Positions 1-8,334 of a stretch of 64,000 nt of DNA are shown here, piece after piece. Every line of letters starts with the position of its first letter. The first letter of the stretch is position 1. The position numbers were made by a program, and so were the translations under genes. Below the pieces are notes generated by a model. The model made no database searches and was not told where the DNA came from. It was given only the letters and a program-made list of their open reading frames with translations. This stretch comes from JABWBJ01 sp035646395. GTDB taxonomy: Bacteria > Gemmatimonadota > Gemmatimonadetes > Gemmatimonadales > Gemmatimonadaceae. The stretch spans positions 1-64,000 of the forward strand of contig DASRPK010000120.1 of the NCBI GenBank assembly GCA_035646395.1, written 5' to 3'.

Positions 1-226
1 TCATGGGGGCGCCTCACTGGATTATTTCGCGTTGTTCCAGACGGTCCATGTAGACCGCCGGACGCGTACACTTATACATGTTCGCGTGGAACTCTGCTAC
101 TCCGCATACCTCAGCTTGTTGCGACGGGCTCGTCCGTGAGAGCAGGCGCTAGTCGTTAGGTGGTGAGTCCGACTATTCCTTTGGGATAGGTTGTGTGATG
201 GGAGTCACAGGAGGGGCGAAGATCGC

Positions 227-340
227 GACCTGAGAGCGCAGGGCTTGAGGCGCGGAGCCTACAGGCGCAGGACCCAGAGACGCACGGCTTGATAGCGCAA
301 CGCCAAGGGCAACTCCCGCAACGAACAGCCTGAGAGCGAA
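227..340 (-). repeat. Degenerate 14-15 bp tandem repeat array, copy A
   Basis: Successive plus-strand units begin at 227, 241, 255, 270 and 285 and read like GACCTGAGAGCGCA, GAGCCTACAGGCGCA, GGACCCAGAGACGCA and CGGCTTGATAGCGCA. A further recognisable unit lies at about 325-339. The approximate consensus is GRSCYTGAGAGCGCA. The same family occurs in the opposite orientation at 445-531. The boundaries are approximate because the units drift. Confidence 0.6.
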
Positions 341-444
341 AGGGTCATCCGCAAAACCATTGAACTCTGTCTTACAAACGCGTCAGGCCCCAGTCGTTAG
401 GCTTCTGCGTAACAGTCCGGCGTTGTTGTGGGACCGCTGGTAGC

Positions 445-531
445 TGTTGCGTCCCGGGCGCACGCTGTCAGGTCTCGCGCCGTTAGGTCTCGCACCGTGG
501 GTCGTGCGTCCGGGGTCCTGCGCCCCCCGCC
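445..531 (+). repeat. Degenerate 13-15 bp tandem repeat array, copy B (inverted to copy A)
   Basis: Units at 460-474, 475-489, 490-504, 505-518 and 519-531 read like GCACGCTGTCAGGTC, TCGCGCCGTTAGGTC, TCGCACCGTGGGTCG and TGCGTCCGGGGTCC. Reverse-complemented, the second unit (GACCTAACGGCGCGA) lines up with the copy A consensus. The array ends at the stop codon of the leftward barrel gene, so it could act as a folded 3' region of that transcript; that role is inferred. Confidence 0.6.
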
Positions 532-2133
532 TTACCGAACAGCCCACCTCAACCCGGACGACAGCGCGAAGTACCGCCACGCCCCGCTCTCCCCCGCTCC
601 GTCAAGCGCAAACGGCGCGTCATACGCCTCCACTTCCACAAACCACGCGCGGGACGGCCCTATGGAGAGGGCGGTTTGTGCCCAGGCGCGCCAGACCCCC
701 GACCATGGGCCCATCGCCGCATCATGAGGCATCACCCGCTGCACACCGCCGCCGACGTCCATCGAAAAAGAAAGTGCCCGCTCCTCTCCGAGCTCCACAT
801 AGGCACCCGTTTCGATCGTTTCGGCGAGGCGTGGCGCGAAGTAACCGGCCGCCGATGTCCGCGCGAACGCCGTCCGGCGATATTGAACCGAAGGCTGCCA
901 CCCGCTGCCTAACGGGAGCACCAGCGCCCCTTCCAGCGTGGTGCGCGCGTTGGCGGACTCACTCGAGGCGTCGAGCCGGCCAACTCGCGCCTGTCCCCGG
1001 AGCCGGAACGGAGCCAGCGGCACCTCCACGGTTGCCCGGGCGTCCGAGCGCTGGACACGGTTCTCAAGCAGCTGGGGACTGAATCCGAGCGGCGCGCGCT
1101 CGATTCGAAGGTCCAGCGAAGACCCGGCGGCGGACCGGACCCTGAGACGCATCGACGCCTCAATGGGCGTCCACGCGCCAGGAGCGCTCAGCGGCGGAAC
1201 GCCGGCACCGGAGCCTGGACCCTGTCCGGGGCCCGGACCGGGACCGGGCGCCGGAGACGTCGTGACGCCGTCCTCTTCGTACCGGACCATGCCGGCACTT
1301 CCGCTGATGCGCACCTGCGACGACGCCGTCGCCGAAAATCGGGCGTTGATCCCCAGGCCGTGCACATCCTGAACGTCGTTGCTGACGTTCTGCTGCGCGA
1401 CACCGGCGCCGATCCGGACGCCGTCGCTGACCATGACCTCAACGGTGCCACCGTATCGCGTCGTCCGGTTGCCGTCGGAATCGCCTAACGATCCCGCTTC
1501 GGGCACAACCATCGGCGCCGCCGAGGCCCGGGCCGCATCGAGGCGAGTCCCCGCGCCATTGAAGCCCAGGCGTTCGGCGTGCCGGAACGCGGCACCGGCC
1601 GCGCGCGGGCGGCCGGCGCGTATCTCAACCCGTCCGAGCAGGTCCCATGCTTCACCGTCGTCGGGATGCGATGTGGTCCATGCCGCAAGTTCGTCGGCCG
1701 CCTGATGCGAGCGGCCGGCGCGATCGAGGAGTCGTGCCCGACCCACGGCGACGTCACGTTCACCAGGAAGAATGGCGTGCGCCCCATCGTACGCGATCAG
1801 CGCCTCCGCCAGTCGCCCCCTGCGCGCGAGCACGTCGCCCTCGGCCATGTGGCCCCACGGGTCATCGGGCTCGAGCGCGATGTACCGGCGATACAACGCG
1901 AGGGCGCGTTCTTCGGAGTCGTCCAGCTGAGCGAGTCGGAAAACCGCCCGCGATGCCGTCGAGTCGGTGGCAAAAATTTCGGCGTACAAAGCGCGCGCTC
2001 GTTTGCGATCACCGGCGTCCCACGCCGAATCGGCGCGCGACATGAGGGCATTACGATCGGGACGCGCGGTTTGCGCTCGCGACTCGGTCGTGATCGCCAG
2101 CACCAGAATCAGGGACGTCAACAGTGCTGGCAT
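532..2133 (-). CDS. TPR plus beta-barrel outer-membrane protein (PgaA/BcsC-like exporter)
   Basis: About 533 residues. A signal peptide (residues 1 to ~20, ending ESRA before Q) is followed by tetratricopeptide-like helices to about residue 200, then alternating-polarity strands to the end that look like an outer-membrane beta-barrel. A Pro-Gly linker interrupts the barrel near residues 295-315. This order (periplasmic TPR, then barrel) is that of PgaA/BcsC-type exopolysaccharide exporters. The ATG at 2133-2131 overlaps the TGA of the upstream gene by one base (TGATG), which argues for translational coupling and against the in-frame TTG one codon earlier. It is the last gene of a leftward trio with a GT2 synthase, so export of that polysaccharide is the likely job. 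The family assignment rests on architecture only. Confidence 0.7.
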   Translation of the reverse strand: MPALLTSLILVLAITTESRAQTARPDRNALMSRADSAWDAGDRKRARALYAEIFATDSTASRAVFRLAQLDDSEERALALYRRYIALEPDDPWGHMAEGDVLARRGRLAEALIAYDGAHAILPGERDVAVGRARLLDRAGRSHQAADELAAWTTSHPDDGEAWDLLGRVEIRAGRPRAAGAAFRHAERLGFNGAGTRLDAARASAAPMVVPEAGSLGDSDGNRTTRYGGTVEVMVSDGVRIGAGVAQQNVSNDVQDVHGLGINARFSATASSQVRISGSAGMVRYEEDGVTTSPAPGPGPGPGQGPGSGAGVPPLSAPGAWTPIEASMRLRVRSAAGSSLDLRIERAPLGFSPQLLENRVQRSDARATVEVPLAPFRLRGQARVGRLDASSESANARTTLEGALVLPLGSGWQPSVQYRRTAFARTSAAGYFAPRLAETIETGAYVELGEERALSFSMDVGGGVQRVMPHDAAMGPWSGVWRAWAQTALSIGPSRAWFVEVEAYDAPFALDGAGESGAWRYFALSSGLRWAVR

Positions 2134-2519
2134 CAATCGGCACCACTTTGATGCGATTCAGGTGCATGGTGGCGTCGCGCCTGTATCAACCGCGCGATTT
2201 CGACGGTGCCTAACACCAGCATCAAGGTGGCGACACCCGTGGCGAAGGTGGCGACGGGGAGAACCGTCCGCACCGCCACCGTACCGCCGCCAGGCTTCTG
2301 CACCATCTCGTCAGGCACGATGAAGGCGAGTAACCAGCCAACCATCCAGAGGGCGGCGACCACGCCACCGGCCATGGCCACGTTATGCCAGATCTGACGC
2401 GACGAGACGGGATCAGGTTGCCCCCGCAATCGGCGCTTGAGGCTGCGGAAGGGCAGCAGCAGCGTCGACGCGAGGTAGAACAATCCACCGACGCCGGCAC
2501 CGGGAACGCCTGGAGTCAT
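2133..2519 (-). CDS. Small membrane protein between GT2 synthase and exporter (PgaD-like position)
   Basis: 128 residues. It has a weak hydrophobic stretch at about 10-24, a clear membrane helix at ~48-70 with a long run of A, V, W and L, and a second at ~88-112. The tail is basic and His-rich. The start ATG (2519-2517) lies one base after the stop of the glycosyltransferase gene, and its own TGA overlaps the next ATG, so the three are almost certainly co-translated. Size, two or more membrane helices and position recall PgaD/IcaD, the accessory subunit that supports poly-N-acetylglucosamine synthase. I see no strong sequence identity, so the analogy is architectural. Confidence 0.6.
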   Translation of the reverse strand: MTPGVPGAGVGGLFYLASTLLLPFRSLKRRLRGQPDPVSSRQIWHNVAMAGGVVAALWMVGWLLAFIVPDEMVQKPGGGTVAVRTVLPVATFATGVATLMLVLGTVEIARLIQARRHHAPESHQSGAD

Positions 2520-2520
2520 C

Positions 2521-3657
2521 TCAATGGCCCTTTTCGTACGTGGCGAACGTCCGGTTCATGATCAGTTCCATCCAGGTCGCCTTCAGGAAGAACACTGCAT
2601 TCACCGTGCGCAGTACGAAGAACGCGGGCAGTGACAGCAGGGCACGCCGCATCTCGCGTCGCCTGGCCGCTCCGACCAGGACGGGAACCGCCACCGCCGG
2701 CACGTCGATGACGTATCCGAGCAGCAGCCACGGGTTCCCCAGCGCAATGGCAAGCACCGGGAGCAGAAAGAGGTACGCCACGGACGCGATGATCGCATCC
2801 CAGAACGCCACCGCTACGGAGTGTCGGAGAAACGGCACCGAGAGGATCCCCTGGCGATGCAATCGCACGTTCTGCACGAAGCCGTGAGACCACCGTTTCA
2901 ACTGTTTGCCAAGGAAATGGAAGTCATGAGGCTCGATCGGGTAGCTCACGGCTTCGGGAATGAACCGCACCTTCCATTCGTACTGATACAATGTCCAGGT
3001 GAGATCCATGTCCTCGGCGAGCGTCCGCGTCGACCAGCCACCGATCGCTCGTAAGGCACTCGTGCGATACATGGAGAAGCAGCCAGAGGCGATCAGTGGT
3101 GCGCCCCATGCCTCCTGCACGCGTTTATAGAACGTGAACGCAAACAGGTATTCGATGTACCGACCACGTTCCCAGATCGACTGGACCCGGCGGGGAAGGA
3201 CTGAACCACACGCTGCCACGACCTCGGCATCTTCGAAAGCCGGGAGCAACCGCTCGATGGCGTCCGAGGCCAGCGTCGTATCGGCATCGATGGCCATCAC
3301 GAGCGCGGTCCGCACATGGCGAAGCGCGAAGGTTTGCGCCCCGGCCTTGGAGCCCGTGTTGCGCTCCGGACGGATGACCCTGACGCCCAGCCGCTCCGCC
3401 ACGCCTGACGTGTCGTCGGTAGAGCAGTCGTCGATCACGAGGATTTCCTGCGGGGCAACGCTTTGCGTCAGCAGCGAGAGCAACGTATCCGCCAGCGTCT
3501 CCGCCTCATTGTACGCCGGAACCAGCACCGTTACCGGGACGGTGCGCGGATGCCGTTCGGACGATGGCACGAACGAGCGCGCCGTCGATGGATGAAAACT
3601 GTCCCGCCCACCGTACGCTCGATGCATGCCCGAATCGCTGCGAATGCCAGAACTCAT
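2521..3657 (-). CDS. GT2-family processive glycosyltransferase (PgaC/NodC-like)
   Basis: 378 residues. The GT-A domain starts near residue 40 (VTVLVPAYNEAETL) and carries the metal-binding DAD (124-126), the catalytic-base EDMD (215-218) and QLKRW (252-256), the Q-x-x-R-W motif of processive beta-glycan synthases. Three or four membrane helices follow from about 275 to 370. The N-terminal helices of PgaC are absent; the first 40 residues are polar. Likely reaction: polymerisation of a UDP-sugar at the inner membrane and extrusion of a beta-linked polysaccharide; the sugar cannot be read from sequence. It is first in a leftward operon with a two-helix protein and a TPR-barrel. The ATG at 3657 was chosen; an ATG ten codons in is possible. 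Confidence 0.85.
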   Translation of the reverse strand: MSSGIRSDSGMHRAYGGRDSFHPSTARSFVPSSERHPRTVPVTVLVPAYNEAETLADTLLSLLTQSVAPQEILVIDDCSTDDTSGVAERLGVRVIRPERNTGSKAGAQTFALRHVRTALVMAIDADTTLASDAIERLLPAFEDAEVVAACGSVLPRRVQSIWERGRYIEYLFAFTFYKRVQEAWGAPLIASGCFSMYRTSALRAIGGWSTRTLAEDMDLTWTLYQYEWKVRFIPEAVSYPIEPHDFHFLGKQLKRWSHGFVQNVRLHRQGILSVPFLRHSVAVAFWDAIIASVAYLFLLPVLAIALGNPWLLLGYVIDVPAVAVPVLVGAARRREMRRALLSLPAFFVLRTVNAVFFLKATWMELIMNRTFATYEKGH

Positions 3658-4068
3658 GAAAAGCCGCGTGTGATGCTCACACTGAAAGACGACAGGCGAG
3701 AGGGGTGGTCAATGTGTGCGAAATGGTCGTGGCAACGACGCGGCATTGTCGCATAACGACTTCGATGAATCGTGACGCATGTCACGAGGGGACTGGTGCA
3801 GCGTGAGCGCATCGCCCTTCTCCGACGCGTCACGCGCCGCGACCACGCTGTCACGCGAGTGGTCGATTCCGGGCGGCACTGTTACAGCGTGGACACAATT
3901 CATGTGTGCTCGCGTGCTGACGCGCGTCACAGCATCGCGAGAGCGTGAATCACGGCCCGGCTGTTGCTCATTCAGGGGGTGTCCGGACGCTTCAGGACAG
4001 CGCTCCTGGAACGTGGCACTTCTCGCCGGACGCGCAGCACATCCGAAAGACTACCGGAGGAATATCCG
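3658..4068. other. Divergent promoter region, 411 bp
   Basis: No coding sequence is convincing here; short frames lack domains and good start sites. The region separates the leftward exopolysaccharide trio from a rightward lipoprotein and must hold both promoters. It is rich in GTCAC/GTGAC words (around 3771, 3781, 3849 and 3927), of which one pair forms a perfect inverted repeat. A ribosome-binding site (GGAGG at 4056-4060) serves the lipoprotein. Confidence 0.6.
3770..3787. promoter_or_regulatory. Perfect inverted repeat TCGTGAC-N4-GTCACGA, candidate operator
   Basis: Seven-base arms around the 4-nt spacer GCAT, about 115 bp upstream of the glycosyltransferase start in a divergent spacer. 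Size and symmetry suit a dimeric regulator, for example a CRP/FNR or GntR type, but the protein is not identifiable here. Confidence 0.45.
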
Positions 4069-4584
4069 ATGCGCATCGGAGCACTGTTAGGCATCGCTGT
4101 GGGGGTTGCGGCGTGTGCCGAGTCCCCATCCCCTGTTGCACCGCGCGCGCTCGACCAGGCGCCGGCGTTGTCGGCCGACGGTTCTTCAACACAATCGACG
4201 TTGCCGTTCAACGCCTCGCTCTGGGTTCCGTGCGCCAACGGGGGGGCCGGTGAGTACGTCGCCCTGTCGGGTGCGATAGAGTTCAGCACGCACGACGTGC
4301 TGGATGGAGACGGTGGGACGCACGAGCGGAAGATGATGCGCCCGTCGGGCGTATCCGGTGTCGGCGCGACGACCGGCCTGACTTACCGCGGAACGGGAAT
4401 GAGCTTCATGAGCGAAGGCGTTTCCACCGATGGTGCGTCCTCGTACAGCTATGTCAACAATTTCCGGATCATCGGCCAGGGGCCGGGCAACAACGTGCTC
4501 GTGCACGCGCTCGTCCACCAGACCACGAATGCAGAGGGCGTGGTTACCGCTGAGGTGAACGTGAGCAGCAGTTCCTGTAAGTAA
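4069..4584 (+). CDS. Small lipoprotein of unknown function
   Basis: 171 residues. It begins MRIGALLGIAVGVAACAES, a short hydrophobic signal with a lipobox (VAAC), so it should be lipidated and anchored in the envelope. The rest is a beta-rich soluble domain with a conserved-looking Trp/Cys near the start and a C-terminal Cys in the tail SSSSCK, possibly a disulphide pair. The start is fixed by GGAGG at 4056-4060, 8 nt before the ATG; an upstream in-frame ATG lacks a signal peptide. A good terminator follows (4612-4647), so it appears monocistronic. I do not recognise the family. Confidence 0.75.
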   Translation: MRIGALLGIAVGVAACAESPSPVAPRALDQAPALSADGSSTQSTLPFNASLWVPCANGGAGEYVALSGAIEFSTHDVLDGDGGTHERKMMRPSGVSGVGATTGLTYRGTGMSFMSEGVSTDGASSYSYVNNFRIIGQGPGNNVLVHALVHQTTNAEGVVTAEVNVSSSSCK

Positions 4585-4611
4585 CCCGGCACGTTTCCGC
4601 AATTCTGGAAT

Positions 4612-4647
4612 GCGACCGTTCCCGTCAGGGAGCGGTCGCTTTCTTTC
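4612..4647 (+). terminator. Intrinsic terminator after the lipoprotein gene
   Basis: A 12-bp stem (GCGACCGTTCCC paired with GGGAGCGGTCGC, one G-T pair) with a GTCA loop, followed by TTTCTTTC. Confidence 0.85.
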
Positions 4648-4748
4648 AGCCGCTCGAGACCGGCATGGTTATCGACTGCTGACTTGCCTCGCGTCGGTGG
4701 GTCGCGCATGGTCCGGGCTGTAGAGACCACGTGCCACCGGGAGGAATC

Positions 4749-5060
4749 GTGTACCTCATCCGCGACATCATGTACTGCAAGCCCGGCAAGGTCCGCCCAC
4801 TGCTCGAGAAGATGAAAGGCATGGCGAAACTGGGCGAAGGAAAGATGGGTTGGGGGAAGATGCGCCTATACACTGATTTTGGCGCGGAGCGCTTCTGGAC
4901 GCTGGTGTCGGAGTTCGAAGTCCCGGACCTCGCGACGTTCGAGAAGATGGATTCCATGCAAGGCTCGCCCGAGGACATGAAGGAGATGGAACGTCTCATG
5001 TCGGGCTATCACGACCTCGTCGAGCACGGAAGGCGCGAGATCTACAAGGTCGAGTTGTAA
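4749..5060 (+). CDS. Small cytoplasmic protein, possible dimeric alpha-beta barrel fold
   Basis: About 103 residues, with no signal or membrane helix. The pattern (YLIRDIMYCKPGKVRPLL ... FWTLVSEFEV ... YHDLVEHGRREIYKVEL) alternates strands and helices like NIPSNAP/ferredoxin-like dimeric barrel proteins. The start is set at GTG 4749 because GGGAGGA lies immediately upstream (4739-4745); a GTG at 4731 and an ATG at 4770 are alternatives. The gene ends one base before the stop of the leftward permease gene, so the two converge without a spacer. Function unknown. Confidence 0.65.
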   Translation: MYLIRDIMYCKPGKVRPLLEKMKGMAKLGEGKMGWGKMRLYTDFGAERFWTLVSEFEVPDLATFEKMDSMQGSPEDMKEMERLMSGYHDLVEHGRREIYKVEL

Positions 5061-5061
5061 C

Positions 5062-7776
5062 TCACCCCTTTCGCAGCGCAATCACTGGATCGACCCGCGC
5101 GGCACGCCGCGCGGGAATCCAGCTGGCGATCGCAACCGCCATCGCCAGCACGACGGCCATCGCCGCGTAGGTCAGGGGATCCGTCGTCGTGACCTCGAAC
5201 AACATCGTCCGCAGCACCCGCGTGAGGGCGAGCGCGGTGAGCACACCGATCGCCAGTCCAATGGCGGCGAGGATGGCGCCATCCCGCATAACGAGTGCGA
5301 GTACGCGGCCACGTTCCGCGCCCAGCGCCATGCGGATCCCGATTTCACCCGTCCGCTGGGCGACCGCGAACGAGAGGACGCCGTAGATGCCCATCACCGC
5401 CAGCGACAGTGCCATCGCCGCGAACAGGCCAAGCAGGACCGCACTGTAGCGCGCCTGCGCGCTGGCGTTGGCGATGCGCGCCGACATCGGCCTGACGTCG
5501 AACACAGGCGCGAGCGGCGCGACGCGCTGGACGGCGGCGCGCACCGCAGGCGCCATCGCCGACGGATCACCGGCCGTCCGGACAAACACCATCATGCGCG
5601 GGAGCCGCGCCTGGCCGTACGAGATGTAGACGTCGGGGACGGCGGTTGAATCGATCGTTCCGAACCGGACGTCACCAACGATGCCGATGATTTCAGCACC
5701 GGTGTGGAATCCGCCCTGATACACCGCGATACGCTTTCCAAGTGGATCTTCACCCTGGAAGTACTTTCGTGCCGTCGCCTCGTTGATGAGAACAACCTTG
5801 GGCGCGTTCAACCGGTCTTCGGCGGTGAACAGGCGGCCGCGCTTGAGCGGAACGCGCATGGTCTCGAACCAGTTCTGCGACGCCCAGTGAACACCGACCA
5901 TGGCGTTGCCGGTAGCGCTCTGTGGCCGGTCGGCCACCGTCATGATGGTGCCGTTGCAGCCGTTGTTGAGAGGAGGACAGTCGGCGATCGCCACCTGCTC
6001 CACCCCGGGAACGCCACTGATCTCCTCCTGCAGCCGTTCGTAGAACCCGGGCATGGAGTCCGGCGAGACGGTGCCGGCCGGCATGGAGAGTCGGAGCGTC
6101 AGCACGTTGCGGCCATCGAATCCCGGGTCGACCGCAAGCAGTTTGCCGAGGCTGCGGATCATCAACCCTGATCCGGCAAGGAGCACGAGAGCCAGCGCAA
6201 CTTCCGCCACCACGAGTACGCGACGGCCGGCACCGGTTCGGCGGCCGGAGCCCGAGCTCCCATCCTTGAGATCCTTGACCAGGCTCTGGCGCGTCGCGCC
6301 TAACGCTGGCGCAAGGCCGAACAGGAGCCCGACGGACACGGTGACGAGGAAGGTGAACAGTAACGCACTCGCATCAAGGCGGATCGCGTCAAATCCCACC
6401 GCGCCGATCCCACCCGTCAGGCCCTGTACGCGCAACGTGTCCTGGGGATTGATCGCGCTCAACATGCGCGTACCGGCCAGGGCCACGGCCAGACTGGCCG
6501 CACCACCCAGCAGCGCGAGCACCAGGCTTTCGGTCACCATCAATCGCACCAATCGCCCCCGGCCCGCGCCCAGCGCGAGGCGAACGGCAATCTCCTGCTT
6601 CCGCGACATGGCCCGCGCCACGAGCAGGTTCGCCAGGTTGACGCAGGCGATGAGCAGCACCATGGCTACGGCACCAAAGAGCACCAGCAGCGATCGCTTG
6701 AGTCCCTTGGCCACGCGAATCGTATTCAGCGGGCGGGCCTCCGCAGTCCACTGTTCCGGCTTCTTGCTGGTGGTGAGGGTGCCGCCTTGCATTGGAAACG
6801 CGTCGTAAATCCTCGGACCGATCAGCGCGGCCTCGGCGACCGCCTGTTCCGCGGTCACGCCCTCGCGCAGACGGCCAATCATCGAGAACTCGAGCGACCA
6901 TGGTTCACTCAACGCATCGGCTGGACGCGCCGTGAGATTGAGCAGGGCCTCGGCGCGCCCCGACAGGCCACGAAAGTCCGGCGGAAGGATCCCGATGATT
7001 TCCCAGGGCTGGTTGTTGAAACTCAGCGACTGTCCGATTGCCGCCGGATCCGCGTTGAACCGGCGCTGCCACAACGCGTCACTGATGATTGTCACCCGGC
7101 GCGCGCCGCCGGCCGCGTCCAGTTCGGATGGGAAGTCCCGCCCCTTCGCGACACGAACGCCTAACGTCTTGAGGTAGGCGGTCGTGACCTCCTCCGCGTA
7201 CACGCGTTCCGGTTCGGTGCCGGTGATGATCGTTTGCGTCGGGCCGTGCGCGGCGAGCGACTGATAACTCTTCTGCGCATCCCGGAAGAAGGCGTATTTC
7301 GGGAAGGACCACGCTGCGTCACCGTCCTCACTCGAGCGCTGGACGATGTCGAACAGCCTCCCCGGCTCCGCAAAGGGCAGTGATCGCAGGAGCAGCGCGT
7401 CCACGGCCGAATAAATGGCCGTATTGGCCCCGATGCCGATGCCGAGCGTCAACACGGCGATGGCGGTGAAGCCCGGTCGGGCCGCGAGGCCGCGCAACGC
7501 GTACCGGACGTCATCGGCGAATTCCTGCAGTCGTTCGCGCACGTTGAGTCTCCGTTCCTTGAGTTCGGCTGAGTGTTCGAGTTGCGCGTCAGCGTCGGCC
7601 CAGGCCGCGCCGAGTCGGCGGATCGCCTCGGCCCGTGCCTCGTCCGGCGTCATGCCTAACGCCACGAGCTGCGCGACGCGCTCCTCGAGGTGGAACGCCA
7701 GTTCGTCCCGCATTTCGGCGCGGGCGAGCCGGCGGCTCAACGGGTCGAGATGGAAGAGGCGGCGCGTGTTACGCAT
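5062..7776 (-). CDS. ADOP-type ABC transporter permease (MacB/FtsX-like), copy 1
   Basis: 904 residues. The N-terminus (to ~90) is the helical, PadR-associated segment typical of ADOP permeases (EMRDELAFHLEERVAQL). It is followed by a first helix at ~100-120, a periplasmic MacB_PCD-like domain, and two FtsX-like blocks of three helices each (~370-490 and ~780-900). The signature GIRMALGAERG occurs near residue 820 and the ending is RVDPVIALRKG. No ATPase domain or adjacent ATPase gene is seen, as usual for this 'orphan' family. It starts 5 bp after a PadR gene on the same strand, so the regulator and permease form an operon. The substrate is unknown; efflux or lipoprotein-related mechanotransmission is inferred from MacB. 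Confidence 0.88.
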   Translation of the reverse strand: MRNTRRLFHLDPLSRRLARAEMRDELAFHLEERVAQLVALGMTPDEARAEAIRRLGAAWADADAQLEHSAELKERRLNVRERLQEFADDVRYALRGLAARPGFTAIAVLTLGIGIGANTAIYSAVDALLLRSLPFAEPGRLFDIVQRSSEDGDAAWSFPKYAFFRDAQKSYQSLAAHGPTQTIITGTEPERVYAEEVTTAYLKTLGVRVAKGRDFPSELDAAGGARRVTIISDALWQRRFNADPAAIGQSLSFNNQPWEIIGILPPDFRGLSGRAEALLNLTARPADALSEPWSLEFSMIGRLREGVTAEQAVAEAALIGPRIYDAFPMQGGTLTTSKKPEQWTAEARPLNTIRVAKGLKRSLLVLFGAVAMVLLIACVNLANLLVARAMSRKQEIAVRLALGAGRGRLVRLMVTESLVLALLGGAASLAVALAGTRMLSAINPQDTLRVQGLTGGIGAVGFDAIRLDASALLFTFLVTVSVGLLFGLAPALGATRQSLVKDLKDGSSGSGRRTGAGRRVLVVAEVALALVLLAGSGLMIRSLGKLLAVDPGFDGRNVLTLRLSMPAGTVSPDSMPGFYERLQEEISGVPGVEQVAIADCPPLNNGCNGTIMTVADRPQSATGNAMVGVHWASQNWFETMRVPLKRGRLFTAEDRLNAPKVVLINEATARKYFQGEDPLGKRIAVYQGGFHTGAEIIGIVGDVRFGTIDSTAVPDVYISYGQARLPRMMVFVRTAGDPSAMAPAVRAAVQRVAPLAPVFDVRPMSARIANASAQARYSAVLLGLFAAMALSLAVMGIYGVLSFAVAQRTGEIGIRMALGAERGRVLALVMRDGAILAAIGLAIGVLTALALTRVLRTMLFEVTTTDPLTYAAMAVVLAMAVAIASWIPARRAARVDPVIALRKG

Positions 7777-7781
7777 GCGCG

Positions 7782-8126
7782 TCAGCTCGTCCGCAGCGCG
7801 AGGATGTCGACGAGCGCCCGCGCGTACTTCTCGAGCAAGGCGCCCTCGGTCTTGAGGTGCGCCCGGCCGGCGGCGCGTACGCGGTAGTATCGCGCCTTCC
7901 GGTTATTGCTCGTCAGGCGCCACTCGGATTCGATCCAGCCCCGCTCTTCCATGCGGTGCAGCGCGTAGTAGAGCGCCCCATCATCCACTCCGACGGAGCC
8001 GTTCGATCGTTGTTCGAGCCAGGACACGATCTCGAAACCGTGCATCGGCCCGAGGGTGAGGGCCTTGAGCACAAGCAGGTCGAGAGTCCCCTTCAGCAAT
8101 GGCGGCGCAGGCGGCGACGGCGGCAA
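7782..8126 (-). CDS. PadR-family transcriptional regulator, copy 1
   Basis: About 114 residues. The PadR winged-helix core is clear: LLKGTLDLLVLKALTLGPMHGFEI, then DDGALYYALHRMEERGWI and NNRKARYYRVRAAGR. The short C-terminal helix is that of the ADOP-linked PadR subfamily. It precedes an ADOP permease by 5 bp and probably represses the pair. The start is uncertain: the TTG at 8126 follows GGGGGA, while another TTG lies nine codons inside; there is no ATG. An inverted repeat (TTCCC-N12-GGGAA) lies just upstream at 8142-8163. Confidence 0.88.
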   Translation of the reverse strand: MPPSPPAPPLLKGTLDLLVLKALTLGPMHGFEIVSWLEQRSNGSVGVDDGALYYALHRMEERGWIESEWRLTSNNRKARYYRVRAAGRAHLKTEGALLEKYARALVDILALRTS

Positions 8127-8141
8127 ATGTCCCCCGAGAGT

Positions 8142-8163
8142 TTCCCACTAGACACTGGGGGAA
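8142..8163. promoter_or_regulatory. Candidate PadR operator TTCCC-N12-GGGAA
   Basis: Perfect five-base arms separated by 12 nt, 16 bp upstream of the PadR start. The same arms and spacing occur before the second PadR gene (16217-16240), which is the main support for a regulatory role. Confidence 0.5.
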
Positions 8164-8334
8164 GCGTAAGGGTTGCCTGTCGCCGGACTGTCTGCGGCTT
8201 GAGCTGGTTCGATGAACACGAACGGTTGGCGTGCTGGGCTTTAGGCATGTGACGTGCATCCTGTCGCGTTGTTCTTCAGCCCGGGTATCGTCACGAGGGC
8301 GGGCGCGGGCATTTCTGCAATACCGGTTCCCTTC

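Larger units (their letters stand above)
1..531. other. Gene-free left edge with degenerate repeats
   Basis: I see no credible gene here. The stretch holds two arrays of a degenerate ~15-bp repeat in opposite orientation (listed separately) and three copies of GTTAGG (starting at 155, 396 and 482). On the minus strand an ATG at 4-2 with an upstream GAGG could start a gene leaving the window to the left, but nothing of its product can be read. Short open frames across 383-1082 look like by-products of GC-rich sequence. Confidence 0.6.

Noticed and set aside
227..531. CRISPR array at the left edge
   Set aside because: Units are ~15 bp, contiguous and degenerate with no unique spacers, and no cas gene is present.
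4040..4068. Longer N-terminus for the lipoprotein starting at 3964
   Set aside because: The extension is polar and would hide the lipoprotein signal; GGAGG lies just before the ATG at 4069.
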